A stretch of 37,933 bases of DNA from positions 1 to 37,933 of the forward strand of contig JAFKKP010000337.1 of NCBI GenBank assembly GCA_017305515.1, read 5' to 3'. Position 1 is the stretch's first letter. Every line of letters starts with the position of its first letter. Shown here one piece after another: positions 25,531-34,110 of the stretch. Both the position numbers and the translations under genes were made by a program. The notes below the pieces were generated by a model, which saw nothing but the letters and a program-made list of their open reading frames with translations, made no database searches and had not been told where the DNA came from. Source of the stretch: Hyphomicrobiales bacterium. GTDB lineage: Bacteria > Pseudomonadota > Alphaproteobacteria > Rhizobiales > Xanthobacteraceae.

Positions 25531-26313
25531 ATGCCGATGATCGATGCCGACGGCTGTCTTCTGAATGTCGCGGTCGAAGGACGCGACTCTGGGCCGACGC
25601 TGATGCTGTCGAATTCGCTGGGCTCCACGATGCAGATGTGGGAGCCGCAGATGGCGGCGTTCACCAAGCTGTTTCGCGTGGTGCGCTACGACCGCCGCGG
25701 CCACGGCAAGTCCGGCGTGCCGCCGGGACCGTATTCGATGGAGCGGTTCGGCAAGGACGTGCTCGCCATTCTCGACGATCTCAATATCGAGAAAGTGCAT
25801 TGGTGCGGATTGTCGATGGGTGGAATGGTCGGGCAATGGCTCGGCGCCAACGCGCCGCACCGCATCGACAAAATGATCCTCGCCAATACGTCTTGCTACT
25901 ATCCCGATCCGACCAACTGGCATAACCGCATCAAGGCCGTGCGGGAAGGCGGCATTGCTTCCGTCGCCGATGCCGTGATCGCAGGCTGGCTCACCGCCGA
26001 TTTCCGCGAACGCAATCCGCAGATCACGGCAAAGATGAAGGCGATGCTGATCGCCTCGCCTGTCGAGGGATACATTGCCTGCTGCGAGGCCTTAAGCAGA
26101 CTGGACCAGCGCGAGCTTCTGCCGAAGATCAAGGCCAAGACGCTGATGATCGCGGGCCGCAAGGACATGTCCACGCCGGTCGAGGCAGGCGAATACATCC
26201 GCGCGCATATCCCCGGCGCGAGCATGACGCTGCTCGACGCCGCGCATATCTCAAACGTCGAGCAGCCGCACGATTTCACGGAAGCCGTGATCGGCTTCCT
26301 CACCCAACGCTGA
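25531..26313 (+). CDS. pcaD: 3-oxoadipate enol-lactonase
   Basis: 260 aa from ATG 25531, four bases after the pcaB stop. Alpha/beta-hydrolase with nucleophile Ser95 in GLSMGGMVGQ, Asp212 in AGRKDMSTP and His239 in DAAHISNVEQP; the oxyanion strand is LMLSNSLGSTMQMW. It hydrolyses 3-oxoadipate enol-lactone to 3-oxoadipate. Call supported by fold, triad and position between pcaB and pcaC. Confidence 0.93.
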   Translation: MPMIDADGCLLNVAVEGRDSGPTLMLSNSLGSTMQMWEPQMAAFTKLFRVVRYDRRGHGKSGVPPGPYSMERFGKDVLAILDDLNIEKVHWCGLSMGGMVGQWLGANAPHRIDKMILANTSCYYPDPTNWHNRIKAVREGGIASVADAVIAGWLTADFRERNPQITAKMKAMLIASPVEGYIACCEALSRLDQRELLPKIKAKTLMIAGRKDMSTPVEAGEYIRAHIPGASMTLLDAAHISNVEQPHDFTEAVIGFLTQR

Positions 26314-26320
26314 GGCTCCG

Positions 26321-26713
26321 ATGGACGACGACAAACGACGCGAACTCGGCACAACTCAGCGCCGCAAGGTGCTGGGCAATGCGTGGGTCGATAAATCCGC
26401 GGCAAACAAGACGCCGTTCAATGCCGAATTTCTCGATCTCATCACGCGCTATGCGTGGAGCGAGATCTGGGCCCGCCCGCATTTCGACGAGCGCACGCGC
26501 CGTATTCTCGTGATCGGCACGATGATGGCGCTCGGACATTGGGAGGAATTCCGCATGCATGTGCGCGCCGCGCTTTCCGAAGGTGGCTTCACGGCGGACG
26601 ACATCAAGGAAATTATTTTACAACAGGCGATCTATTGCGGCGTGCCGGTTGCCAATCACGCGATCAAGGAAGCGGCTTCGGCGATTCAGGAATTGGAAAC
26701 GCCTAAGGGATAA
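26321..26713 (+). CDS. pcaC: 4-carboxymuconolactone decarboxylase
   Basis: 130 aa, CMD family: KVLGNAWVDKS, FLDLITRYAWSEIWARPHFDERTRR (in parts), VIGTMMALGHWEEFRMHVRAAL and a C-terminal IILQQAIYCGVPVANHAIKEA with the Cys and His of the active site. It decarboxylates 4-carboxymuconolactone to the enol-lactone used by PcaD. Starts eight bases after pcaD. Its last 28 bases overlap the convergent membrane-protein gene. Protocatechuate dioxygenase (pcaHG) and pcaQ are not present here. Confidence 0.95.
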   Translation: MDDDKRRELGTTQRRKVLGNAWVDKSAANKTPFNAEFLDLITRYAWSEIWARPHFDERTRRILVIGTMMALGHWEEFRMHVRAALSEGGFTADDIKEIILQQAIYCGVPVANHAIKEAASAIQELETPKG

Positions 26714-27198
26714 TCGCCGCGTTCGACAATCTTCTGCGCTTCAGTTTTCGACGTATCGACGATCAAAAGAATCGCCGCGCCGATCAGCAATAGAGTTTCG
26801 CTGGCGTGCAGCCGAAGTGCGGCAAGCTCGCCAACCTTTGAAGCGGCGAGAAGGCTCAACATGCTGACAACCGCACCAATGCCGAGCGCATAGCCGAGCG
26901 CCTCGTCGCAATTGCCCTTCTTACGGATCGATTCGCGAACGATCAAAACAAGAAACACGAGAAAGAATGCAGCGACGGTCACTTTGGCGAGCGCGAGCAG
27001 CCAGGCGAGACGAACCGTCGTGACTGCCGAGAGCGCAAGATTGTCGCTGACATACATCGCGGGCGCGATATTGGCGCGGTCATAGAGACCGCGGATCGGC
27101 GAAATCCAGATTTTGAGCGCGGCGATGGTCCAGGCCGGAATGAAATAGGACGCGATGAGCGCCCCATTGAACGTACTGATACGCCAATCCCTCGACAT
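26686..27198 (-). CDS. Polytopic membrane protein of unknown function
   Basis: 170 aa with about four hydrophobic helices: residues 12-32, 62-90 (LAWLLALAKVTVAAFFLVFLVLIVRES, in parts), 103-120 and 133-148. Short charged loops separate them and the C-terminal end is soluble. Homologues of this kind occur in Bradyrhizobiaceae without assigned function. Overlaps pcaC convergently by 28 bases, which is unusual but small. Confidence 0.7.
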   Translation of the reverse strand: MSRDWRISTFNGALIASYFIPAWTIAALKIWISPIRGLYDRANIAPAMYVSDNLALSAVTTVRLAWLLALAKVTVAAFFLVFLVLIVRESIRKKGNCDEALGYALGIGAVVSMLSLLAASKVGELAALRLHASETLLLIGAAILLIVDTSKTEAQKIVERGDYPLGVSNS

Positions 27199-27332
27199 CT
27201 GCCTGCGCCCCGAATTTTGAAGGACGCAAAGCGCCCCGTTGTTTTGCCGGGAGCTAAGCCCGCTAAACTCGGAGCGGCAATTTAAACCCTTTTTTAACCT
27301 TACCGGCGCGGGAGCACCCTGTGGACAAAAGA

Positions 27333-27358
27333 AAAGTCCCGCCTTTCGGCGGGACTTT
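27333..27358. terminator. Bidirectional intrinsic terminator
   Basis: AAAGTCCCGCC (27333-27343), loop TTTC, GGCGGGACTTT (27348-27358): an 11-base perfect stem. It follows the minus-strand gene at 27389-27523 and separates it from the membrane-protein gene. Confidence 0.9.
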
Positions 27359-27388
27359 CTTGCAAAACCTTCGGCTCAGCCGGTCGCG

Positions 27389-27523
27389 TTAGCGGCCCTG
27401 CTGCTGACCCGGATTCTGGCTCTGCTGACCAGGTTTCTGACCGCCGCCCTGCTGCTGACCCGGCTTCTGGTTCGGGTTCTGGCTCTGCTGGCCGGGGTTC
27501 TGGTTCTGATTATTCTGAGACAT
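27389..27523 (-). CDS. Q/N/P/G-rich 44-residue low-complexity peptide
   Basis: ATG 27523 is preceded by a strong AAGGAG nine bases upstream, so the frame is almost certainly translated; a longer open frame to 27682 has no such signal. The product is almost only Gln, Asn, Pro, Gly and Lys, in repeats of NQNPGQQ, NQKPGQQ and SQNPGQQ. No hydrophobic residue is long enough for a signal or core, so it should be disordered. Similar small Q/N-rich peptides occur in Bradyrhizobiaceae; role unknown. A strong terminator follows. Confidence 0.75.
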   Translation of the reverse strand: MSQNNQNQNPGQQSQNPNQKPGQQQGGGQKPGQQSQNPGQQQGR

Positions 27524-27574
27524 CGTGATGTGCTCCTTTGTTGAACACACATACAACCCGCGACACAGCCCGAT

Positions 27575-27624
27575 GGTTTCCATGAAACCCCAGTTCCGAT
27601 GGGGCCATTTCAAGGCATCGGAAC
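27575..27624. promoter_or_regulatory. Two adjacent inverted repeats upstream of the Q/N-rich peptide gene
   Basis: GGTTTC-CAT-GAAACC (27575-27589) and GTTCCGATG-N14-CATCGGAAC (27593-27624), both perfect, lie 52-101 bases upstream of the peptide start and between it and livH. They could be operators or an RNA hairpin. The remaining bases to livH show nothing else recognised. Confidence 0.35.
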
Positions 27625-27767
27625 CGCTGTGGACTGCGGTCATCGCGCCGCAGCGCGTCCAGTTGCCGGTCCCGGTTCCCACTGTTAGAAAATGAGACGA
27701 TGCGACGATCCGGCCGGGCTTCGCCGTTTTCCTTCCTCTGCTGGATGGCAGTGGATCAATTTCGGGA

Positions 27768-28688
27768 TTGGCTTTGGACTATTTCGCCCAGCAACTCATC
27801 AACGGACTCGTGCTCGGCTCGATCTACGGCCTGATCGCCATCGGCTACACGATGGTCTACGGCATCGTCGGCATGATAAATTTCGCGCATGGCGATATTT
27901 TCATGATCGGCGGGTTCATCGCGCTGATTGCTTTTCTGGTCCTCGTCTCTGTCGGACTGACGTCAATACCTCTCATCCTGATGCTGGTGCTACTGGTCGC
28001 AATGGCGATCACGGCGCTCTACGGCTGGACGGTGGAACGCATCGCCTATCGCCCATTGCGGCAATCGTTCCGGCTCGCGCCGATGCTCTCGGCCATCGGT
28101 ATGTCATTCGTGCTGTCGAACTACGCCCAGGTCGCGCAGGGTGCACGCGTCAAGCCGGTGCCGCCCGTGATCACCGGCGGCTACACGCTCCTGGAGCGGG
28201 ACGGCTTCGCGGTGAGGCTGTCGAACATCCAGATCATCGTCGTCATCACGACGATTGTGCTTCTCTTGATCTTCTCGTGGCTCGTTGCGCGCACGCGACT
28301 CGGCCGCGACATGCGCGCCTGCGAGCAAGATCAGACGATGGCTGCACTCCTTGGAGTGGACGTGGATCGCACGATCTCGATGACATTCGTCATCGGTGCC
28401 GCGCTCGCCGCCGTCGCGGGCATGATGTATCTGCTCTATTACGGCGTCGTCGATTTCTTCATGGGTTTCGTCGCCGGCATCAAGGCGTTCACCGCCGCAG
28501 TCCTCGGCGGCATCGGCTCCCTCCCCGGTGCAATGCTGGGGGGACTTGCCATCGGATTGATCGAGACATTCTGGTCGGCGTATTTTTCGTCCGAGTATAA
28601 GGATGTCGCGGCATTCTCGATTCTGATCGTCGTGCTCATCTTTCTTCCGACCGGTCTTCTTGGCCGTCCCGAAGTCGAAAAAGTCTGA
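27768..28688 (+). CDS. livH: Branched-chain amino acid ABC transporter permease LivH
   Basis: 306 aa from TTG 27768; another TTG six bases on is possible, with CGGGA before it, so the exact start is open. Polytopic, with typical QQLINGLVLGSIYGLIAIGYTMVYGIVGMINFAHGD (seen in parts), AYRPLRQS-type loop, MRACEQDQTMAALLGVD (the EAA-like ATPase contact) and a C-terminal KDVAAFSILIVVLIFLPTGLLG. Forms the inner-membrane channel with LivM. First gene of the operon; livM starts eight bases later. Confidence 0.95.
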   Translation: MALDYFAQQLINGLVLGSIYGLIAIGYTMVYGIVGMINFAHGDIFMIGGFIALIAFLVLVSVGLTSIPLILMLVLLVAMAITALYGWTVERIAYRPLRQSFRLAPMLSAIGMSFVLSNYAQVAQGARVKPVPPVITGGYTLLERDGFAVRLSNIQIIVVITTIVLLLIFSWLVARTRLGRDMRACEQDQTMAALLGVDVDRTISMTFVIGAALAAVAGMMYLLYYGVVDFFMGFVAGIKAFTAAVLGGIGSLPGAMLGGLAIGLIETFWSAYFSSEYKDVAAFSILIVVLIFLPTGLLGRPEVEKV

Positions 28689-28696
28689 GGCACGGC

Positions 28697-30028
28697 GTGA
28701 CGCGCACAACCGATCCCGTCGCGCGCGCATCGGCCAGACCTGCGCATGACGTCGCCTATATCCTGAAAAAATCTTTTCTGAGCGCGCTCGTCGCGCTCGT
28801 GCTGTTCTCGCTGATGATCGGCGTGCGGACTGAGGCCGGGCCGACGGGACAACTGATCTACTGGACTCGCTTCGGCGATCTCGCGATGCTGGTCGGCGGC
28901 GTGTTTGCGGGAAGCATTCTTGTCGAACTGCTGCGCGGATCGGCACGCAGTTTCAATGCCGCGTCCATCGTTCCGCAGAGTATAACGAACGCAGTACCGA
29001 GGTTTCGCCGTTTCGTCGCACCGGTGCTGCTGATCTTCACGCTGCTCATTCCCGTCATCTTCTACGATCAACGCTACATCCTCGACCTCAGCATTCTGGT
29101 TCTGACTTACGTGATGCTGGGCTGGGGCTTGAATGTCGTGGTCGGACTCGCAGGCCTTCTCGATCTCGGCTACGTCGCGTTCTACGCGGTTGGCGCCTAT
29201 TCCTATGCGCTGCTTGCCACGACGCTCGGATTGTCATTCTGGGTCTGCCTGCCGCTGGCGGGAATTCTCGCGGCGTTCTGGGGCATGCTGCTCGGCTTTC
29301 CGGTATTGCGTCTGCGCGGCGACTATCTCGCCATCGTGACGCTGGCGTTCGGCGAAATCATCCGCCTCATTCTGCTGAACTGGCAGAAAGTCACCGGCGG
29401 GCCGAACGGCATCACCGGCATTCCGCGGCCGACATTTTTCGGCATCCCGCTGACCAACACCGAGGACGGCCTCGCCGCCAAACTCGGCATCCAGTTCTCG
29501 ACGACGCATCGCGTCGTGTTTCTGTTCTATCTCATTCTTGCGCTGGCGCTGCTGACCAATTGGGTCACGATCCGTTTGCGGCGATTGCCGATCGGGCGGG
29601 CATGGGAAGCCCTGCGCGAAGATGAAGTCGCCTGCCGCGCGCTCGGCATCAACACGACAAAAACCAAGCTGACGGCATTCGCCACCGGCGCGATGTTCGG
29701 CGGATTTGCCGGCGCGTTTTTCGCCACACGTCAGGGTTTCATCAGCCCGGAATCTTTCACATTCCAGGAATCCGCGCTGGTGCTGGCCATCGTCGTGCTC
29801 GGCGGCATGGGATCGCAGCTTGGCGTGGCACTCGCTGCTGCCGCGATGATCGGCGGCTTCGAGCTGTTCAGAGGCTTCGAGCAATTCCGCATGCTGGTGT
29901 TCGGCGCGGCGATGGTGCTGTTGATGATCTGGCGGCCGCGCGGACTGATCGGCCATCGTGCGCCGACGATCTTCCTTGAGAAGCCGACCGAGATTTCATC
30001 CGCGATGGTCAAGGAAGGCCACGGATGA
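28697..30028 (+). CDS. livM: Branched-chain amino acid ABC transporter permease LivM
   Basis: 443 aa from GTG 28697. Long N-terminal extension with helices (30-60, 65-80), then the conserved core LGWGLNVVVGLAGLLDLGYV, GAYSYALLATTLGLSFWVCL, LRGDYLAIVTLAFGEIIRL, the AWEALREDEVACRALGIN coupling loop and VVLGGMGSQLGVALAAAAMI. Ends ATGA-overlapped with livG. Longer than the minimal 330-aa LivM, as usual in Rhizobiales. Confidence 0.95.
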   Translation: MTRTTDPVARASARPAHDVAYILKKSFLSALVALVLFSLMIGVRTEAGPTGQLIYWTRFGDLAMLVGGVFAGSILVELLRGSARSFNAASIVPQSITNAVPRFRRFVAPVLLIFTLLIPVIFYDQRYILDLSILVLTYVMLGWGLNVVVGLAGLLDLGYVAFYAVGAYSYALLATTLGLSFWVCLPLAGILAAFWGMLLGFPVLRLRGDYLAIVTLAFGEIIRLILLNWQKVTGGPNGITGIPRPTFFGIPLTNTEDGLAAKLGIQFSTTHRVVFLFYLILALALLTNWVTIRLRRLPIGRAWEALREDEVACRALGINTTKTKLTAFATGAMFGGFAGAFFATRQGFISPESFTFQESALVLAIVVLGGMGSQLGVALAAAAMIGGFELFRGFEQFRMLVFGAAMVLLMIWRPRGLIGHRAPTIFLEKPTEISSAMVKEGHG

Positions 30029-30866
30029 TCGATCCTTCTGCGTCCACCGACATACTTGACGTGCAGCATCTGTCGATGCGCTTTGGCGGCATCGTCGCCG
30101 TGAACGACTTTTCGTTCACAGCAAAGCGCGGCGACATCACGGCGCTGATCGGGCCCAATGGCGCGGGGAAAACCACCGTCTTCAACTGCATCACCGGCTT
30201 CTACAAACCGACCGCCGGCATGATCCGGCTGACGCGCGACGACGGCCGCGAATTTCTGCTGGAGCGCCTGTTCGACTATCGAATCTCGAAAGTCGCGAAG
30301 GTCGCGCGCACGTTCCAGAATATCCGCCTGTTTGCCGGCATGACCGTGCTGGAAAACCTGATGGTCGCGCAGCACAACCCGCTGATGCGCGCGTCGGGCT
30401 ATTCGTTCCTCGGCCTGATCGGCGCGCCGGGCTTTCGCCGCGCAGAAGATCGCGCGGTTGAATTGGCGCGCTATTGGCTCGACCGCATCGGACTGACCGG
30501 CCGCGCCGATGATGCGGCCGGTAACCTTCCCTATGGCGATCAGCGCCGTCTCGAAATCGTGCGCGCGATGTGCTCTGAACCGTCACTCCTCTGTCTCGAT
30601 GAGCCCGCTGCCGGTCTCAACGCGCGAGAGAGCGAAGAACTCAACGCGCTGCTGCTTGCGATCCGAAAAGATCACGGCACTTCGATCTTGCTCATAGAAC
30701 ACGACATGTCGGTGGTGATGCAGATTTCGGACTGCATTTTTGTGCTCGATCACGGTGTCAAGATCGCTTCGGGCACGCCGGAGCAGATCCGTAACGATCC
30801 GAAAGTCATCGCTGCCTATCTTGGCGCAGACGAGGAAGCAGCCATCAAGGTGATGGAGGCGAGCAC

Positions 30867-30870
<4 letters not shown>
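30025..30870 (+). CDS. livG: Branched-chain amino acid ABC transporter ATPase LivG
   Basis: 281 aa. Walker A GPNGAGKTT (43-51), Q-loop in RTFQNIRLFAGMTVLEN, signature LPYGDQRRLEIVRAM (the LivG-type variant of LSGGQ), Walker B LLCLDEPAAGLN and His-switch LLIEHDMSVVM. ATGA overlaps both with livM before and livF after, so expression is tightly coupled. Confidence 0.96.
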
Positions 30871-31603
<733 letters not shown>

Positions 31604-31604
<1 letters not shown>

Positions 31605-31960
31605 TGCTTTACGCCAGCGAAAACATCTTTCAGGTTCTGTTCGTTACGCTTGTGCTCGGTGGCGGCTGTGCGTTCCTAGCCGGACGAGCTATCGCATCGA
31701 CGTGGCGAAGCATCTGGGTCGCCGCCGCAGCAATGATCGGGTTAGGCTTCGCGGTACGGTTCGTGCATTTCGCGCTGTTCAACGAGACACTTCTGTTGCC
31801 GAAAACCTATGCCGTCGAAACGCTGGTTCTCATGGCGATTGCCTGCCTGTCGTTCCAACGCACGCGCGCAAGGCAGATGGTGACGCAATATTATTGGCTC
31901 TATGAGCCGAGCGGGCCATTTAGCTGGCGGCTGCGGCAAGATGCGCCACCGGAGCGGTAA
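31604..31960 (+). CDS. DUF6867-like small membrane protein in the liv operon
   Basis: 118 aa with three hydrophobic helices (about 8-28, 36-60, 66-84). It ends in a soluble tail, YYWLYEPSGPFSWRLRQDAPPER, that looks conserved in Rhizobiales. The one-base overlap with the livF stop places it inside the transporter operon. Role unknown; an accessory to the permease or its assembly is suggested only by position. A pathway-specific name cannot be given. Confidence 0.8.
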
Positions 31961-32050
31961 ATCGCGCCATAATTTGCCGATGACTTCGCCGCGAATTCAG
32001 CCGACAATGCAGCCCGGCACAAACCGTTCCAAGAACCCAATGAGGATCAC

Positions 32051-33172
32051 ATGAAGTCCATCCGCCTGTTCGGCCTCGCGCTCAGTGCATCGGTTGCGCT
32101 GTCGACGGCAGCAATTGCGCAGAACATTCCGGTTGCGGTCGCAGGCCCGATGACGGGCTCGGAATCCGCATTCGGACGCCAGATGAAGAACGGCGCGGAC
32201 CTTGCCGTCGCCGACATCAACGCGGCAGGCGGCCTGCTCGGCAAGAACCTCGCACTGCAAGTCGGCGACGACGCCTGCGATCCGAAGCAGGCGCGCTCGG
32301 TCGCCGAAAAGATTGCGAGCGCGGGCGTGCCGTTTGTCGCCGGACATTTCTGCTCGTCGTCGTCGATCCCGGCATCGGAAGCCTATGCGGACGGCAACGT
32401 GCTCCAGATCACGCCGGCCTCGACCAATCCGCTGTTCACAGAACGCAAGCTGACCAACGTGCTGCGTGTCTGCGGCCGTGACGACCAGCAGGGTCTTGTC
32501 GCCGCGCAGTACATCCTCAAGGCATTCGCGGGAAAGAACGTCGCGATCCTCAACGACAAGACGACTTACGGAAAGGGTCTTGCGGACGAAACCAAGAAGG
32601 CGCTGAACGCGGGCGGCATGCAGGAAAAACTCTTCGAGTCCTACAACAAGGGCGACAAGGATTTTAACTCGATCGTCTCGCGCCTGAAACTCGCCAACAT
32701 CGATCTGGTTTATGTCGGCGGCTATCATCAGGAAGCCGGATTGATCGTGCGGCAGATGCGCGATCAGGGCCTCAAGACGGTGCTGATGGCTGGCGACGCG
32801 ATGAACGACAAGGAGTTCGCCTCGATCACCGGACCTGCTGCCGAGGGCACGCTGTTTACCTTCGGCCCCGATCCGCGCAACAAGCCGACCGCGAAAGCTA
32901 TCGTCGAGAAGTTCAAGGCGAAAGGCATCGATCCGGAAGGCTACACGCTCTACACCTACGCCGCGTTCCAGATCTGGTCGCAGGCGGTTGCGAAAGCGGG
33001 CGGCACCGACGCGAAGAAAGTCATCGACATCATCAAGGCCGGCGAATGGGACACCGTTCTCGGCAAGATGGCCTTCGACGCCAAGGGCGACATCAAGGCG
33101 CTCGACTACGTCGTTTATAAGTGGGATGCGAAGGGCAACTACGCCGAACTCGATCCCGGCAAGGGCACCTGA
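32051..33172 (+). CDS. Branched-chain amino acid ABC transporter substrate-binding protein
   Basis: 373 aa with a Sec signal peptide (1-24, cut after STAAIA-QN). The mature protein is of the periplasmic binding protein type I fold used for Leu/Ile/Val: IPVAVAGPMTGSESAFGRQM, VADINAAGGLLGKNL, DDACDPKQARSVAEKI, CSSSSIPASEAYADGNVLQI, then AAQYILKAFAGKNVAILNDK. One likely disulphide (Cys residues near 77 and 98, as in LivK relatives). A 90-base gap separates it from the operon, and a strong terminator follows. Confidence 0.94.
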   Translation: MKSIRLFGLALSASVALSTAAIAQNIPVAVAGPMTGSESAFGRQMKNGADLAVADINAAGGLLGKNLALQVGDDACDPKQARSVAEKIASAGVPFVAGHFCSSSSIPASEAYADGNVLQITPASTNPLFTERKLTNVLRVCGRDDQQGLVAAQYILKAFAGKNVAILNDKTTYGKGLADETKKALNAGGMQEKLFESYNKGDKDFNSIVSRLKLANIDLVYVGGYHQEAGLIVRQMRDQGLKTVLMAGDAMNDKEFASITGPAAEGTLFTFGPDPRNKPTAKAIVEKFKAKGIDPEGYTLYTYAAFQIWSQAVAKAGGTDAKKVIDIIKAGEWDTVLGKMAFDAKGDIKALDYVVYKWDAKGNYAELDPGKGT

Positions 33173-33194
33173 TCTGCCTTGAAAGTTAGACGTC

Positions 33195-33224
33195 AACCGC
33201 CCCGCGCAATCGGGGCGGTTTTCG
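33195..33224 (+). terminator. Intrinsic terminator of the liv operon
   Basis: AACCGCCCCG (33195-33204) pairs with CGGGGCGGTT (33211-33220), six-base loop, followed by TTCGTTT. Confidence 0.9.
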
Positions 33225-33232
33225 TTTGAGCG

Positions 33233-33967
33233 TCAGCCGAAGTTCTGAAGCGACGGAAATGTTTCCAGGAGCCAGATGCTGACCCACGAGATTCCGCCGG
33301 TCAGAAACGCGATGCCTGTCGCCACCATCAGCACGCCCATGACGCGCTCGACCGTGAGAAGATGCTTCTTCATGCGCGCGAACACGCCCGAGAATTGCTC
33401 GACCATGAAGGCCGCAACCAGAAACGGAATTCCGAGCCCCGCCGAATAGACGGCTAGCAGCATCGCGCCCTTCGTGACGGTCGCTTCCGAAGCAGCAACC
33501 GAAAGGATGGCGGCAAGAATAGGTCCGATGCACGGCGTCCAGCCGAACGCGAATGCAAGGCCCATCACATACGCGCCCCAGAGGCCGACTGGCGCCGGTG
33601 CGGTCAGCCGCCCTTCCCGCATCAGAAAGCCGATACGCGTCAGACCGAGAAAGTGCAGTCCCATGACGATGATGACGATGCCAGCCAGAATTGAGAACTG
33701 TTCCGACCAGGCGCGGATGAATCCGCCGATCAAACTCGCGCTGGCGCCGAGCGCGACGAACACCGTGGAAAATCCCAGCACAAATACCAAAGCCGCGAGC
33801 ATCACCGCACGGCGCGACGTTTTCTCGTCCTCGTCATTGGCGACGTGCTCGATGGTCGCGCCGGTCAGATAGACGAGATACGGGGGCACCAGCGGCAGTA
33901 CGCAGGGCGACAGGAAGCTGATGAGACCTGCGGCAAGCGCGGCGTAGATGGAAATATCGGATTTCAT
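33233..33967 (-). CDS. ccdA: Cytochrome c biogenesis protein CcdA
   Basis: 244 aa, six hydrophobic helices. The redox Cys residues are Cys22 in FLSPCVLPLVPPYL and Cys146 in GWTPCIGPIL, the diagnostic CcdA/DsbD-beta pair. It carries reducing power from cytoplasmic thioredoxin across the inner membrane to periplasmic thiol proteins for haem c attachment. Transcribed against the liv operon. A 9-base inverted repeat sits just upstream of its start. Confidence 0.95.
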   Translation of the reverse strand: MKSDISIYAALAAGLISFLSPCVLPLVPPYLVYLTGATIEHVANDEDEKTSRRAVMLAALVFVLGFSTVFVALGASASLIGGFIRAWSEQFSILAGIVIIVMGLHFLGLTRIGFLMREGRLTAPAPVGLWGAYVMGLAFAFGWTPCIGPILAAILSVAASEATVTKGAMLLAVYSAGLGIPFLVAAFMVEQFSGVFARMKKHLLTVERVMGVLMVATGIAFLTGGISWVSIWLLETFPSLQNFG

Positions 33968-33981
33968 GGCGCTACTTGGGT

Positions 33982-34011
33982 CAAAACATCGTCAGAGGAC
34001 AAGATGTTTTG
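33982..34011. promoter_or_regulatory. Perfect inverted repeat upstream of ccdA
   Basis: CAAAACATC (33982-33990) and GATGTTTTG (34003-34011) with a 12-base spacer, flanked by GGG and CCC. It begins 15 bases upstream of the ccdA start and lies in the shared region with the divergent peptidase gene. It could be an operator, a hairpin, or a member of an interspersed repeat family. Confidence 0.4.
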
Positions 34012-34110
34012 CAGCCCAGCCCACAGCGTTGTGATCGGATGTGATGGCCCTGTTGCGCGATGTTGACCGCCGTCGGTACATGCGATCATCTGGCGGCGAA
34101 AGGCTGCGCG

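Noticed and set aside
27397-27520. Tandem DNA repeats as a non-coding satellite
   Set aside because: The repeats are in frame in a peptide gene with strong ribosome site and terminator, so coding is the better reading.
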